A model generated the notes under the pieces. That model saw nothing but the letters and a program-made list of their open reading frames with translations. It was not told where the DNA came from and ran no database searches. A stretch of 62,912 nt of DNA from NCBI GenBank assembly GCA_964541895.1, contig CAZISM010000018.1, positions 1-62,912 of the forward strand, in the 5' to 3' direction. Within the stretch, counting starts at the first letter, position 1; every line of letters starts with the position of its first letter. Positions 26,140 to 35,637 of the stretch are shown one piece after another. The position numbers and the translations under genes are program-made. The DNA is from CAZISM01 sp964541895. GTDB taxonomy: Bacteria; Zhuqueibacterota; Zhuqueibacteria; Residuimicrobiales; Residuimicrobiaceae.

Positions 26140-27390
26140 ATGATCAAACAGGCATGTATCGGGCTCATTCTGTGTTGCTATGGTATATTAGCGGCGCAAC
26201 CACAACCGGGTGATCTGTTCCGGGAGTATATCTGGTGGAACGAGCAAGGTGATGCCGGCGGCTCGTATCGGGTCGGCGGCAAGCGGGGTGAAGTGTATCC
26301 GAATCGAGGCTCCAGATTCAACTATATCAATACACCGGTTGTTCTGGAAAGCGCATTTGACCTGGAACATGCGGTCAAGGCCGAGGTGGTGCTGGAGAAA
26401 ATCCTCTGCCACGACGGCACCCGCGGCCTCGCCATTTCTATCAATGATCATGACTTTATCCCGGTTCCGGAATCACCTGGTATTCCCGAACCGCAATGGG
26501 ACTATCAACACCACACCTATCCCATTGTTCCAGTGCCATTGCAGAATTTTAAGCCCGGAACCGGCAACTCGTTCCGGCTCAAGGTGGATTCCACACACTC
26601 ATGGAACTGGCCGCAACCGCTGATATACGGCGTCCACTTTCGTATTTATTACGATAAGGCAAAGCCGCACCCCACCGGACGCATCGTCTCCCTGGAAAAC
26701 GGCGATGTGATCGGCCTCCAGGCAGAGCTGACGGTGGAAGCCAAAAGCACTTACGAACGGATCAAACAGGTCGACTATATCGGCTATTATGAGGATGTGA
26801 ATTTTGAGGGCGACGGATACTATACGCAATGGCACTATCATTATTATCATGGCGACCTGATCCATCATATCGGCACGGCCAAAAATTGGCCGTATCAGTA
26901 TACCTGGGATACCTCCTGGTTGCCGGATCAATCAAATACGATGCAGGTAGCCGCCCGCATTGTGGATGATACCAATCTGATCTATTTCACGCCGGCTGTC
27001 ACCGGCCTGCAACTCAAACGCAAGGGGTGGAAGGTGGAATTATGCAAACCGTATGAGGTGCCAAAATCATGGGTGACTCGCAAAAAAGAGTTTGCCGAAA
27101 AAATCGATATCAAAGGGGATATGAAAAAGGCGGTGGCGGCCCAGCTGGTCTTTAACAGCTGGAGTCCCGGCTATATGAACGGAATTTATATCAACGATAT
27201 CAAAGTGTTCGACAAACAGGGGCCGAAATACAAGTACTATGAGCATCGCATTCCTCTGGACGACCTGAAGGTGCTGAAAAACGGCGTCAACGTCATCAAG
27301 ACCGGAAAAACGCCTCTACACGACGGCCATATGGTTCATGGCATGGAGGTGAACTGGCCGGGCATCATGGTGCTGATTCGGTATAAATAG
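26140..27390 (+). CDS. Family A secreted protein (copy 4)
   Basis: ATG 26140 begins a signal peptide (CIGLILCCYGILAAQ), giving 416 residues; the longer frame from 26047 overlaps the previous gene and is rejected. Family A marks are PQPGDLFREY, 'LEHAVKAEVVLEK', 'HDGTRGLAISIN', 'VDYIGYYEDVNFEGDGYY', 'WLPDQSNTMQVAARI', 'TPAVTGLQLKRKG' and 'MEVNWPGIMVLI'. It is the most divergent of the four: the 'RSVKMY' linker is replaced by 'WKVELCKPYEVPKSW'. Unlike the other copies it is followed by a sulfatase rather than an FG-GAP gene, which ties family A to the glycan-desulfation function of the region. Confidence 0.85.
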   Translation: MIKQACIGLILCCYGILAAQPQPGDLFREYIWWNEQGDAGGSYRVGGKRGEVYPNRGSRFNYINTPVVLESAFDLEHAVKAEVVLEKILCHDGTRGLAISINDHDFIPVPESPGIPEPQWDYQHHTYPIVPVPLQNFKPGTGNSFRLKVDSTHSWNWPQPLIYGVHFRIYYDKAKPHPTGRIVSLENGDVIGLQAELTVEAKSTYERIKQVDYIGYYEDVNFEGDGYYTQWHYHYYHGDLIHHIGTAKNWPYQYTWDTSWLPDQSNTMQVAARIVDDTNLIYFTPAVTGLQLKRKGWKVELCKPYEVPKSWVTRKKEFAEKIDIKGDMKKAVAAQLVFNSWSPGYMNGIYINDIKVFDKQGPKYKYYEHRIPLDDLKVLKNGVNVIKTGKTPLHDGHMVHGMEVNWPGIMVLIRYK

Positions 27391-27455
27391 CTTTTTCAGC
27401 CAAAGGGGGCGTTTTCAATCTGACAGGCTGCTTTGTGAAAGGAGAGCTCCATCGC

Positions 27456-28901
27456 GTGGACCGACGTACTTTTCTCAAGCACGGCACGGCAGGGGCCGGG
27501 TATTTGATGGCCTGCGGCGCTGCCCCAGAACCTGCTTCGCGCGCTGCCAAGCGCCCCAACATTATTCTGCTGGTCAGCGATGATCATGGCGCAGATGCCC
27601 TCGGCTGTTATGGCAATCCGGTCATACAGACGCCCAATCTGGACCGATTGGCGACAGAGGGTGTTCGCTTTGATCATGCATTCTGTACCACCGCCAGCTG
27701 CAGTCCCAGCCGCTCGGTGTTGCTCAGCGGACGGCATAATCATGCCAATGGCATGTATGGCCTGCAGCATGAGTTTCATCATTTTCAGTGCTTTGATTAC
27801 ATCCAGAGCCTGCCGGTTCTGCTGGGCAAATCGGGTTACCGCACAGCCCGGATCGGCAAGTTTCATCTCGCGCCCGAGAGTGTGTTCAGATTCGAGACCA
27901 TACTGTCAGCCGGAGCGGCTAATGACAAGACCTCAATTGGCCGAAGTCCTGTGGAAATGGTGCGGCAGTGCAGTGAATTCGTCGCTTCCAGCGATCAGCG
28001 TCCTTTTTTTCTTTATATGGGATTCGACGACCCTCACCGTGACTTGCCGTTTCAGACCTGGCCGGCTCCTAATCCCTTTGGCAACAGGGCGGGGGGCTAT
28101 CCCGGAGTCAGGGACATAACCTGCGATCCTGATGGGATTCCAGTACCCTCTTTTTTGCCGGACACAGCCGAGTGCCGCGCCGAATTGGCGCAATACTACC
28201 AGTCGGTCTCGCGACTGGATCAGGGTATCGGAGAACTGCTGCGTCTCCTGAACGAGGCTGGCAGGATGGAAGATACGGTCGTTATTTACCTCTCTGACAA
28301 TGGTATTGCTTTTCCCGGCGCCAAGACCACGCTCTATGAACCGGGTATCCGCCTGCCTCTGATCATCCGCACGCCCTGGCAAGAAAATCGCGGCCGCACC
28401 TGTTCGGCCATGGTTTCCTGGACTGACATCACGCCGACCATTCTGGATATGGCCGGTGTTTCGCCTGACCCCAATACCTTCCACGGCCGTTCATTCAAAT
28501 CCATCATGGAACAGGAGCACCCGGACAACTGGGAGCAGGTGTTTGCTTCCCACACGTTTCATGAGATCACCATGTATTATCCGATGCGGGCGGTCAGGGA
28601 ACGCCGCTACAAGCTGATTCATAATCTGTCCTCCAGTCAGGAATTCCCGTTTGCCATGGATTTGAAATGTTCTTCCACCTGGCAGAGTGTGGTCAACAGA
28701 GGCGAAACCATGTATGGCCGGCGGCCCCTGCGGCAATTTTTGCACAGGCCGGAATATGAATTGTACGATCTGGAAGTCGATCCGGATGAGGTGCACAACC
28801 TGGTTTCAGATCCAAGTCATCAACACATCTTCCGGCGTCTTCGCGAACGATTGCTCGAGTTTTGCCGGCAAACCGGCGATCCGTGGACCCTGCGCACCTA
28901 G
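27456..28901 (+). CDS. Tat-exported sulfatase of the heparan N-sulfatase (sulfamidase) type
   Basis: AAGGAG before GTG 27456 supports that start (481 residues); GTG 27435 is an alternative. The N-terminus DRRTFLKHGTAGAG is a twin-arginine signal, and 'YLMAC' could be a lipobox. Metal ligands are SDDH (41-44), and the formylglycine site is CSPSR (82-86), cysteine type. Similarity to human sulfamidase (SGSH), recalled from memory, is clear over the whole length: 'NGMYGLQHEFHHFQCFD', 'SLPVLLGKSGYRTARIGKFH', 'HEITMYYPMRAVRERRYKLIHNL' and 'YELYDLEVDPDEVHNL'. The family cleaves N-linked sulfate from glucosamine (sulfatase S1_8 type). Activity needs a formylglycine-generating enzyme encoded elsewhere. 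Confidence 0.88.
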   Translation: MDRRTFLKHGTAGAGYLMACGAAPEPASRAAKRPNIILLVSDDHGADALGCYGNPVIQTPNLDRLATEGVRFDHAFCTTASCSPSRSVLLSGRHNHANGMYGLQHEFHHFQCFDYIQSLPVLLGKSGYRTARIGKFHLAPESVFRFETILSAGAANDKTSIGRSPVEMVRQCSEFVASSDQRPFFLYMGFDDPHRDLPFQTWPAPNPFGNRAGGYPGVRDITCDPDGIPVPSFLPDTAECRAELAQYYQSVSRLDQGIGELLRLLNEAGRMEDTVVIYLSDNGIAFPGAKTTLYEPGIRLPLIIRTPWQENRGRTCSAMVSWTDITPTILDMAGVSPDPNTFHGRSFKSIMEQEHPDNWEQVFASHTFHEITMYYPMRAVRERRYKLIHNLSSSQEFPFAMDLKCSSTWQSVVNRGETMYGRRPLRQFLHRPEYELYDLEVDPDEVHNLVSDPSHQHIFRRLRERLLEFCRQTGDPWTLRT

Positions 28902-28944
28902 TCGTTCGTTTAAAATTTATCCTGCAGACTGGAGAGACCTCCCA

Positions 28945-30411
28945 ATGAACTGTTCGCGTCGCCGCTTTATGCAATCCCTGGCCACTTTGCCGATGCCAGT
29001 GCTGGCCCGCCCGTCGGCCTCCCCTCAACCGGCGAACCGGCCCGGCAAAATACGTCATGTCATTCTTATCCTCAGCGACGATCATCGCTTTGATTTCATG
29101 GGATTCATGGGCAAGCCTAAATTCCTGCAAACGCCGCACCTGGATCGTATGGCCCGGGAAGGGGCACATCTGCAAAATGCCTTTGTCTCCACAGCGCTCT
29201 GTTCGCCCAGCCGGGCTTCTATCCTGACCGGCCAGTATGCGCATCGGCATGGGGTGGTGGATAATAATGCTCCCATTCCGGAACGAACTGTTTTTTTTCC
29301 CCGCTATTTGCAGCAACACGGCTACAAGACCGCCTTCATGGGAAAATGGCATATGGGCGATCAGTCCGATGCGCCGCGTCCCGGCTTTGACAAGTGGATC
29401 AGTTTTCGCGGTCAGGGTGACTATTACGATCCGCTGCTAAATATCGACGGCCGGCAGGTACAGCATAAGGGCTATGTGACCGATCTGCTCACCGACTATG
29501 CGCTGGAATGGTTGCAGCAGGTCCGGGAGCAACCCTCTTTTCTCTTTCTTTCCCACAAGGCCGTGCATGCCCTGTTTGAACCGGCGCCACGGCATAAAGA
29601 CCGTTATAAAAATGCAACCATAGAATACCCGCCCAGCATGCACGCCTCTGAGGCCAACGACCGCGGCAAGCCGCGCTGGGTCGTGGAACAGAGGGCCAGC
29701 TACCACGGCGTGGATTTCATGTATGAAGGGGGGATGGATTTCGACTCTTTTTATCGCCGCTATTGCGAAACCCTTCTGGCCCTGGATGAAAGCATCGGCC
29801 GGGTTCTCGACTTTGTAAAGCAATCCGGCCGGGAGGATGAAACCCTGGTGCTCTACATGGGCGATAACGGGTTCTGTCTCGGCGAACACGGCCTGATCGA
29901 CAAACGGCATATGTATGAAGAATCCATGCGCATCCCCATGCTGGCCTGGGGACCAGGACTGATCACACCCGGAACCGTTCTGCCACAGTTGGTGCAAAAT
30001 ATTGACGTGGCGCCGACCATTCTCCAAGTCTGCGGTCTGCAGCCGCCGGAAAAAACCGACGGCCGTTCGCTGCTGCCCCTGTTTAAGGGTGAACCATCAC
30101 CATGGCGTGATGCCGTTTTTTACGAGTATTACTGGGAACACGCCTTTCCGCAAACTCCCACCACCTTTGGGGTGCGTACCGATCGCTACAAATTTATCCG
30201 CTACCACGGATTGTGGGATACGGACGAGCTCTATGACGTGAAGGCGGATCCGTCAGAAATGAATAATCTGATTAACGATCCTGTGCAAAAGGACACGGTG
30301 CGCGATCTCAAAGATCGCCTGTTCACCTGGTTGGAAAAAACCGAGGGCCTGCAGATTCCGCTGCGAAGGGATGCGTGGTATCGCTTTGATAAACATAAAC
30401 CAAAAGGTTAA
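28945..30411 (+). CDS. Exported sulfatase, GlcNAc-6-sulfatase-like
   Basis: GGAGAG (28931-28936) precedes ATG 28945, giving 488 residues; the open frame from 28687 overlaps the previous sulfatase. The N-terminus CSRRRFMQSLA is a twin-arginine signal. SDDH (44-47) and CSPSR (86-90) are the metal and formylglycine sites; DNGFCLGEHG is the C-terminal metal motif. 'FDKWISFRGQGDYYDP', 'GYVTDLLTDYALEWLQQ' and 'SHKAVHALFEPAPRHKDRY' are typical, as far as I recall, of bacterial S1_11 sulfatases, which act on N-acetylglucosamine-6-sulfate in mucin or glycosaminoglycans. That substrate is less certain than the sulfatase identity. It lies 43 nt after the sulfamidase-like gene. Confidence 0.87.
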   Translation: MNCSRRRFMQSLATLPMPVLARPSASPQPANRPGKIRHVILILSDDHRFDFMGFMGKPKFLQTPHLDRMAREGAHLQNAFVSTALCSPSRASILTGQYAHRHGVVDNNAPIPERTVFFPRYLQQHGYKTAFMGKWHMGDQSDAPRPGFDKWISFRGQGDYYDPLLNIDGRQVQHKGYVTDLLTDYALEWLQQVREQPSFLFLSHKAVHALFEPAPRHKDRYKNATIEYPPSMHASEANDRGKPRWVVEQRASYHGVDFMYEGGMDFDSFYRRYCETLLALDESIGRVLDFVKQSGREDETLVLYMGDNGFCLGEHGLIDKRHMYEESMRIPMLAWGPGLITPGTVLPQLVQNIDVAPTILQVCGLQPPEKTDGRSLLPLFKGEPSPWRDAVFYEYYWEHAFPQTPTTFGVRTDRYKFIRYHGLWDTDELYDVKADPSEMNNLINDPVQKDTVRDLKDRLFTWLEKTEGLQIPLRRDAWYRFDKHKPKG

Positions 30412-30432
30412 GAGGTTGGAAGGAGAATACAC

Positions 30433-32811
30433 ATGAAGCTATGGGCTTTTGTGCTGAGCATTGGTTTGTTTCTTATGCATCCGTCAGCCGCGCAGGCCGC
30501 TCCGGCAAAAAAAATGGCGCTGGACAAATGGACCTATATTCAAGTGGACAACAGCCGCAGCCGCTATGACGGCAAACAGAGCGGCGATGGTTACTGGTTC
30601 GGGCTGGCCATGGGTGATGTTACCGGCGATGGCTTTGCCGACATTGTCAGCGGCAAGTGGTATTATCGTAATCCCGGAGCCGATATGGCCAAATCCTGGC
30701 AACGGGTGGCGCTGGCAGACAGCATGGACGCTTCGCTGATTGTGGATGTGGACGGCGATGCTTTCGGCGATATCATCGCGCTGAAATGCGGCAAACAATA
30801 TTGGTTTGAAGCGCAGGACAAACTGGGTCGATCCTGGAAGGGCCGATTGATTGGAGAATACAAAGTATGCAACCATGGCACCTCCACCCAAGGCTATAGC
30901 CTTGCCCAGATTATCGCCGGCGGTAGACCGGAAATTCTTCTCCATGGTGAAAGCATCTTTTGTATCTCGATTCCGGATGATCCGGAAAAAGGATTTTGGC
31001 CGGCCTTTGAAATCGCTACGCCTGGCGGAAACGGCGAATGGCTGGCGGCAGCGGATATGGACCTGGACGGCGATGTGGATGTGACCGCCGGTTTTCTCAA
31101 GGATCAGAAAACACAGCTGCATGATATTGTCTGGCTGGAAAATCCAGGGGACGGCCATGGTCCATGGCCAAGGCATGCCATCGGAGAGAGCCGGTTTCGC
31201 GCCGACAAAACTCTGCCTGGCGATTTCAACGGCGATGGCCGCATAGACCTGGTGGTCTCTGAGGAACGCTACCCCGGCGCAGAGCCGGACGCCAGCATGT
31301 ACTGGTACCAAGCACCACAGGATCCGAAACAGCAGAACTGGAGCCGCCACACCATCGTCACCCAATGGTCGATGAACAATCTGGATGTAGCCGACCTGGA
31401 CAAAGACGGCGATCTTGACCTGGTGACCTGTGAGCATAAAGGTCCGGCCGAAGAACTGCAAATCTGGGAGAACAACGGCAATGGCGTGTTCGTCAGGCAC
31501 ACCATTGATATCGGCAAAGAGAGCCATTTGGGTGCGCGGCTGGCAGACATGGATCGTGACGGCGATTTGGACATCGTCAGCATTGCCTGGTGCGATTATC
31601 CATACCTGCACCTGTGGCGCAATGATGCCATCATGGGCAAGGGGACCGGCACGGTTAAGACGCCGCCGCTTGGTCTGGCGGAAATCACCGATCAGTCCAT
31701 GCAGCTGGACCTGACCGTGTTAGCCGGCGCGTTTGACCGATTTGACAAGCCGGTGGAAGTGGAACTGGATTTTAACAAACTGTCGGCGGCCGGATTTGAT
31801 GCCGCTTCCCTGCATGTGCTGGAGGTCGATGCCAATGGCAACGTGATGAATCCCTCCGTCGTTTTTCAATGGGATCCGGCAGCACAAAAGGGCAAGGGTA
31901 ATCTTGTTTTCATGGCCGACGGCTGCACGCCGGCCCATAGCCAGCGATTTTTCTCGGTGTTGTTCGGCCCGGAAGGCGGCTATTATGTGCAACCGGTTTT
32001 TGCCAAACTCGTTTCTTTTGATGCCGCGGTGCCCCATGAAGGGGAATCCAGCTTCAAGATTGTTACGCCCCGTGCGACCTATTACTATCATAAAGCCGGC
32101 TCAGGGTTTGCCAGCATGAACGACCTGGACGGCAACGACTGGATCGGTTTTAATCCGCTGAAAGTGAAAGAGGAGGGGGCCAAAGGCGAATACCGCGGCA
32201 TTCCCAACATTGCGCCGCCGAACTTTCATCCCGGTCGCGGTGACGGCCACAAGATGAGCCAGGTGATCAGTCAGGGACCCTGCAAACTGAAATTTCTTTC
32301 CGAGACCAAGGATGAAAAATGGGGCCTGACCTGGGAGATCTATCCCACCTATGCCACCATGACGCTGTTTAAAAAAGGGGAAGAACCCTATTGGATTCTG
32401 TATGAGGGCACACCGGGAGGGGAATTCGATCTGGAGGACTATGGCGTCAACTCTAAAGGTGAAACATTCGCCTTGCCGGACATGGTTCAGGCTAAAAAAT
32501 GGAACGGCGATCTGCCTGATCCCGAATGGGTTTATTTCAGCGACGGCAAATTGAACCGTTCGCTGTATTTGATTCATCACGAATATTCAGATGCCGTGGA
32601 TGAATACTGGCATTTTGGCCAGGGCGGCATGACCGTGTTCGGCTTTGGCCGCGGACCGCGAGAAAGCGGCTGGCAGCGGCTGACCCAGGCGCCGACCCAT
32701 CTGACCATCGGGTTCGCCGAAAGCAGGGAATTCGGTGTAGTATCCAAATGGATCGACTCCGCCTATCAGAAACTGGACGTAAAAATCGGCAGGGTGACAA
32801 AAATGAAATAG
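30433..32811 (+). CDS. FG-GAP propeller fused to domain B
   Basis: A 792-residue protein with GGAGA before the ATG and a signal peptide (LSIGLFLMHPSAAQA). Residues about 30-410 form one FG-GAP propeller aligned with the second propeller of 2978 ('YIQVDNSRSRYDGKQ', 'GLAMGDVTGDGFADIVSG', 'NLDVADLDKDGDLDLVTCEH'). Residues about 415-792 are domain B ('FKIVTPRATYYYHKAGSGF', 'RGIPNIAPPNFHPGRGDGH', 'PEWVYFSDG', 'MTVFGFGRG'). It is therefore a version of 2978 lacking the first propeller. It lies between two sulfatases at short spacing, which links domain B to the desulfation cluster. The function is not known; binding or cleavage of the glycan are both possible. Confidence 0.83.
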   Translation: MKLWAFVLSIGLFLMHPSAAQAAPAKKMALDKWTYIQVDNSRSRYDGKQSGDGYWFGLAMGDVTGDGFADIVSGKWYYRNPGADMAKSWQRVALADSMDASLIVDVDGDAFGDIIALKCGKQYWFEAQDKLGRSWKGRLIGEYKVCNHGTSTQGYSLAQIIAGGRPEILLHGESIFCISIPDDPEKGFWPAFEIATPGGNGEWLAAADMDLDGDVDVTAGFLKDQKTQLHDIVWLENPGDGHGPWPRHAIGESRFRADKTLPGDFNGDGRIDLVVSEERYPGAEPDASMYWYQAPQDPKQQNWSRHTIVTQWSMNNLDVADLDKDGDLDLVTCEHKGPAEELQIWENNGNGVFVRHTIDIGKESHLGARLADMDRDGDLDIVSIAWCDYPYLHLWRNDAIMGKGTGTVKTPPLGLAEITDQSMQLDLTVLAGAFDRFDKPVEVELDFNKLSAAGFDAASLHVLEVDANGNVMNPSVVFQWDPAAQKGKGNLVFMADGCTPAHSQRFFSVLFGPEGGYYVQPVFAKLVSFDAAVPHEGESSFKIVTPRATYYYHKAGSGFASMNDLDGNDWIGFNPLKVKEEGAKGEYRGIPNIAPPNFHPGRGDGHKMSQVISQGPCKLKFLSETKDEKWGLTWEIYPTYATMTLFKKGEEPYWILYEGTPGGEFDLEDYGVNSKGETFALPDMVQAKKWNGDLPDPEWVYFSDGKLNRSLYLIHHEYSDAVDEYWHFGQGGMTVFGFGRGPRESGWQRLTQAPTHLTIGFAESREFGVVSKWIDSAYQKLDVKIGRVTKMK

Positions 32812-32913
32812 CTGATGCTATGGATTACAACTCCAACCAGTGCGGAACTGGTCAAGGCCGTCGTGTTTCATTCATCCGGCCTTTCAATTTTTTGATAGAA
32901 TTACGGAATCTCT

Positions 32914-34260
32914 ATGCATATGGATTCTGACCGACGCAGTTTTTTAAAATGGACGGCGCTCGCAATGGCCGCCGGCTTGCACCTGCCCATGATGTATGCG
33001 GCTGTCAAAAAGAAAAAGCCGAACATAATATGGATCATGTCCGACGATCTTGGCTTTGGCGACCTGGGATGCTACGGCTGTCAGGACATCCCCACGCCCC
33101 ACATAGACCGCCTGGCTAAAAATGGCGTCAAGTGCGAGCAATACTACACCGCGGCTCCAACCTGTACGCCGTCTCGCGCCTGCCTGTTGAGCGGGCGTTA
33201 TCCCCAAGCCATTGGCATGACCAAGGTCCTGATGGGAGAAGGAGGAATGGCTGCAGACGTCGTCACGGTGGCAGAGATACTGAAGCAAGCCGGTTATGCT
33301 ACCGGATTGGTGGGTAAATGGCATCTCGGTTATGGTGGGAAATCGCTTCCCAACAACCTGGGCTTTGATGAATTTTATGGTTTTCGGGGCGGCAAAATTG
33401 ACTATTTCAATCATACCGACTCGGCGCAGAAGAAACCGGGAGATGCTCTAGGCAAACACGATTTTTACGAAAATAATCAAGAGATTTTTCCCCAAGGGTA
33501 TTCTACCCATTTGTTCACACAACGAGCCTTGCGCTTTATCAAGAAGCATGCTGAGGAACCGTTTTTTCTTTTTCTCGCCTACAATGCGCCACACTATGCC
33601 AGGGTAGGCGTTCTGCAGGCGACGGATGAATATATCAAACGGTTTGCCAGGGGCGAACAACCGACACGACGCGAGTTGTACGCCGCCATGGTCAGTTGTA
33701 TGGATGACGGCATTGGAGAGTTACTTGACGTGCTGCATCAGACCGGGCTGGATCAGAACACTTTGGTCATGTTCATTTCTGATAACGGCGCCGACCCGGA
33801 GCACGGTGGTTCCAATAATCCGCTTTCAGGAGGAAAATGGACTTTCAAGGAAGGCGGTATCCGGGTCCCCATGATCGCACAGTGGCCGGATCAGATTCCA
33901 CCTCGAACAACAACCCATGAAATCATTCATGGCATAGACCTGTTTCCTACCATGCTGGCAGCGGCGGGCATTGCCCACCACAAAGGCTTGAGCCTGGACG
34001 GGATTGACGTTCTGAAGGCCTTGCAGGGCAAATCGAAATTGCCAAAACGCCCGCTCTTTTTTGGCGAATCCACAGTACGCCAAGGCAAATGGAAGCTTGC
34101 CACATCCAGGGGAGAGACGGCATTGTATGACCTGGAAGCAGATTGCACGGAACGTGTCAATCTGGCGGGCACATGCCCGGATGTGGTTAATGAGCTTGAA
34201 CTTTTGCTAAAGTGTCACCAGCGTCGGTTTTCAAATGGGTCTGGTCTATTGAAACAATAG
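32914..34260 (+). CDS. Tat-exported sulfatase, arylsulfatase A-like
   Basis: A 448-residue protein; ATG 32914 and ATG 32920 are both possible starts and no strong ribosome site is seen. DRRSFLKWTALAMAAG is a Tat signal. SDDLGFGDLGCYG (43-55) supplies metal ligands, CTPSRACLLSGRYP contains the cysteine-type formylglycine site (84-88), and 'GKWHLG' carries the active-site Lys and His. 'SDNGADPEHGGSNNPLSGGK' and 'FKEGGIRVPMIAQWP' are the usual arylsulfatase A/GalNAc-6-sulfatase-type features. The substrate cannot be read from sequence alone. It follows the FG-GAP/domain B gene by 102 nt and precedes an FG-GAP gene by 58 nt. Confidence 0.87.
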   Translation: MHMDSDRRSFLKWTALAMAAGLHLPMMYAAVKKKKPNIIWIMSDDLGFGDLGCYGCQDIPTPHIDRLAKNGVKCEQYYTAAPTCTPSRACLLSGRYPQAIGMTKVLMGEGGMAADVVTVAEILKQAGYATGLVGKWHLGYGGKSLPNNLGFDEFYGFRGGKIDYFNHTDSAQKKPGDALGKHDFYENNQEIFPQGYSTHLFTQRALRFIKKHAEEPFFLFLAYNAPHYARVGVLQATDEYIKRFARGEQPTRRELYAAMVSCMDDGIGELLDVLHQTGLDQNTLVMFISDNGADPEHGGSNNPLSGGKWTFKEGGIRVPMIAQWPDQIPPRTTTHEIIHGIDLFPTMLAAAGIAHHKGLSLDGIDVLKALQGKSKLPKRPLFFGESTVRQGKWKLATSRGETALYDLEADCTERVNLAGTCPDVVNELELLLKCHQRRFSNGSGLLKQ

Positions 34261-34318
34261 AGATCTGAAAAGGCCGGAATGGATAAGCCGGCCCACTCTG
34301 CTCTGCCTTTCAGCACGG

Positions 34319-35569
34319 ATGAAGAATACGTTAAACTATTCACTGGATTTTTTTATGCCACGACGAGCGGTTCTGTTATACAGCCTTCTTTTCAGCCTTT
34401 TGGTCAGTGCGTCCCTGTTCAGCCAATCTGTTGCTGAAATCAAATGGAAACATATCTCTTCAGCCAAGGGCGATATTCCTGTTTTGTTCACCGGCAAAGA
34501 TCAAACGTCCACCGCCGTGCTGGATGTGGATGGCGACGGCTGTCAGGACTTTGCCGTCTCTGAACGCAGCAGCGCTCCGGCTCTGGTACTGTATCGTTAC
34601 CAGAGCAACAAATGGATGCCGTACGTGATCGAAGCGCAGCCGCTGTCCATTGCCGCAGGAACGGACGCCGGCGACGTGGACGGAGACGGCGATCCGGATA
34701 TTGTCGCCGGAGGCGCCCGCAGCGATGAAGTGTGGTGGTGGGAAAATCCGTTTCCGAAACTGGACCCGCAAAAGCCCTGGACGCGGCGTACGGTAAAAAA
34801 TTTCCCTGGCAAAAAAAGCCATGACCAGCTCTTTGGTGATTTCGACGGTGATAAACGGCTGGAATTGGCGTTTTGGAACCAGGGCGCGTTTGGTCTCTAC
34901 GTTGCCGAAATTCCGGAAAATGTTAAAACAGCGGACGTATGGCCTTGTACAAAAATTTTCACCTATTCTCCTGACGGGGAAATGCAGCAACGCGGCCGCT
35001 ATCCTTCCTTTAAAGGTGTGAATGAGCATGAAGGATTGGCTGCTGCTGATATCGATCTGGATGGCATCCCGGATATCGTGGCCGGCGGTCGCTGGTTCAA
35101 ACACCTGCCGGACGGAACCTATAGCGAAAACATCATAGATGCCGGGTATGTGTTCAGCCGCCTGGCCGTCGGCGACTTGATTGCAGGCGGCCGACCAGAA
35201 GTGGTGATGGCTGTCGGTGACGGCTGGGCGCCCATGATGATCTATGAATGGAAAAAGGGCACCTGGTCCGGTCGCGCCCTGATGGATACTGTGGATTGTG
35301 CGCATTCATTGCGCGTGGCTGATGTGAATCGCGATGGTCATCCGGATATCTGGTTCGGCGAAATGCGACTGAACGGAGGTAATCCGGACAGCCGTCACGG
35401 CGTTCTCTACGGCGACGGCAAGGGTGGTTTTACGATGCAGAACATTTCCTCCGGAATCGAGCTGCATGAATCGGACCTGGCCGACCTGGATGGCGATGGC
35501 GATCTTGATATCATCGGTAAACCGTTTCAGTGGCTGACGCCGCGTATCGACATCTGGCTGCAGGAATAG
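34319..35569 (+). CDS. Single FG-GAP propeller protein
   Basis: A 416-residue protein. ATG 34319 lacks a strong ribosome site; ATG 34355, which opens a clean signal peptide (AVLLYSLLFSLLVSASLF), is an alternative start. One set of FG-GAP repeats follows ('LDVDGDGCQDFAVSE', 'DVDGDGDPDIVAGG', 'LADLDGDGDLDIIG'). The protein is closely similar to residues about 390-730 of the one at 6478, including 'EVWWWENPFP', 'EGLAAADIDLDGIPDIVAGG' and 'RIDIWL', so it is one half of that two-propeller protein. A GGCCGG/CCGGCC hairpin (34272-34293) stands in the gap before it. It lies between two sulfatases. Confidence 0.83.
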   Translation: MKNTLNYSLDFFMPRRAVLLYSLLFSLLVSASLFSQSVAEIKWKHISSAKGDIPVLFTGKDQTSTAVLDVDGDGCQDFAVSERSSAPALVLYRYQSNKWMPYVIEAQPLSIAAGTDAGDVDGDGDPDIVAGGARSDEVWWWENPFPKLDPQKPWTRRTVKNFPGKKSHDQLFGDFDGDKRLELAFWNQGAFGLYVAEIPENVKTADVWPCTKIFTYSPDGEMQQRGRYPSFKGVNEHEGLAAADIDLDGIPDIVAGGRWFKHLPDGTYSENIIDAGYVFSRLAVGDLIAGGRPEVVMAVGDGWAPMMIYEWKKGTWSGRALMDTVDCAHSLRVADVNRDGHPDIWFGEMRLNGGNPDSRHGVLYGDGKGGFTMQNISSGIELHESDLADLDGDGDLDIIGKPFQWLTPRIDIWLQE

Positions 35570-35637
35570 GCGATCCGGTCTTTTGTCGAATCCGTGCAAA
35601 AATTCAAGAATTATCTGCAAGCCCATGAGGCAAAAGC

